A stretch of 64,000 nt of DNA. Source: Lithodes maja (Eukaryota > Arthropoda > Malacostraca > Decapoda > Lithodidae). A program made the position numbers and the translations under genes. The DNA is taken from NCBI GenBank assembly GCA_037953745.1, contig JBAKBP010003164.1, positions 1-64,000 on the forward strand. The letters run 5' to 3'. Below are positions 63,601 to 64,000 of this stretch, piece by piece (positions within the stretch are counted from its first letter, which is position 1; every line of letters begins with the position of its first letter). Below the pieces are notes generated by a model. That model was not told where the DNA came from, searched no databases, and worked only from the letters and a program-made list of their open reading frames with translations.

Positions 63601-63773
63601 GAGTTGCTTTATTAAGTTGGATGGAGGTCTAGGGAGGAAACTAAAAAAATATTTAAATAAGTGAACAAATCGACCAAAAAATTAACCATCCTCGCTCAAT
63701 GTATCCAAATTATACATTGCTACTAAATTGGTGCCTCTACCTTGATGGAGTTCCCTACACTTTTGGCCTTGGC

Positions 63774-63985
63774 TAAAGCCACTGTCACACGAGCGCTTTT
63801 TCCGTCAATTTTAAATGAGCAAGTTTTTCTGGTGATATTTAGGGATATTGCATTGGAATTGGAAACTAGATCGAAGGTAGATAATGTTAGCTAGTTTAAT
63901 TCAAGGGAACTTATATTTTGAAGCTACCAGACAACAATTGCCCGTATAAATTGACGGAAAAATAGCTTGTGTGACACTGCCTTTA
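63774..63985 (+). mobile_element. MITE family E, copy 2
   Basis: 212 bp. The ends TAAAGCCACTGTCACACGAG and, inverted, TAAAGGCAGTGTCACACAAG form about 35 bp of inverted repeat (through TTTTTCCGTCAATTT). The interior matches 36156-36354. No clean target duplication; TAAA/TTTA at the edges may be a decayed TTAA. Confidence 0.82.
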
Positions 63986-64000
63986 ATACTAACCGTAGGC

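Overview
This is eukaryotic nuclear DNA, most likely from an arthropod and plausibly a decapod crustacean. The basis is inference from style: AT-rich sequence, long (GT)n, (CT)n and (ATT)n runs, several non-LTR retrotransposon lineages, tRNA-derived SINEs, and a GT92 glycosyltransferase of the arthropod type. I see no bacterial operon, rRNA gene, free-standing tRNA gene or CRISPR array. The window is almost entirely transposable elements nested inside one another. The only host gene I can support is one exon (31840-33277) encoding the catalytic part of a GT92/DUF23 galactosyltransferase-like enzyme.

Layout, left to right. 711-10717 is one minus-strand LTR retrotransposon with unusually long (3368 bp) LTRs. 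They show no difference wherever I compared them. The element has a CACTA target duplication and only a gag-like ORF inside, so it looks recent and non-autonomous. 11041-15678 is a decayed retroelement (reverse transcriptase, zinc motif, possible nuclease) split by a 5'-truncated RTE-type LINE with a 12-bp target duplication. 16662-21600 holds an intact 1178-codon minus-strand LINE flanked on both sides by (GT)n, beside a CR1/L2-like fragment. 21600-25436 is relic-rich (CR1-like, RTE-like, SINE). 25437-30987 is a 5.5-kb array of a 17-bp unit containing a perfect splice-donor hexamer. Then come the GT92 exon with a 57-bp inverted repeat in its 3' flank, SINEs, a perfect 41-bp palindrome, and an inverted pair of piggyBac-like miniature elements.

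37467-62919 is a deep nest. A roughly 2-kb non-coding terminal-inverted-repeat element, called T1 here, occurs four times. One T1 copy (43673-57258) sits in the ORF of an old LINE (LINE-K), whose parts are now spread over 43136-61455. That T1 copy is itself split by a TG...CA insertion with a 5-bp target duplication (44820-56358), probably a solo LTR. The solo LTR is in turn broken by two more LINEs, LINE-C (46140-50982) and LINE-E (51290-55690). LINE-C, its truncated near-identical relative LINE-B (40870-43124) and LINE-K form one family. They share a PHD-finger ORF1, an endonuclease/RT ORF2, a conserved 3' hairpin, short tandem tails, and an 11-13 nt stretch in the 5' UTR complementary to one in the 3' UTR.

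How it works together: the window records successive transposition. Autonomous LINEs can supply RT to SINEs; one SINE here carries a LINE tail also seen in the window. Cut-and-paste elements are represented only by non-coding derivatives that would need a transposase from elsewhere. Most boundaries come from paired copies within the window and can be trusted to a few bases. Family names for LINEs are tentative, since I could not run searches.
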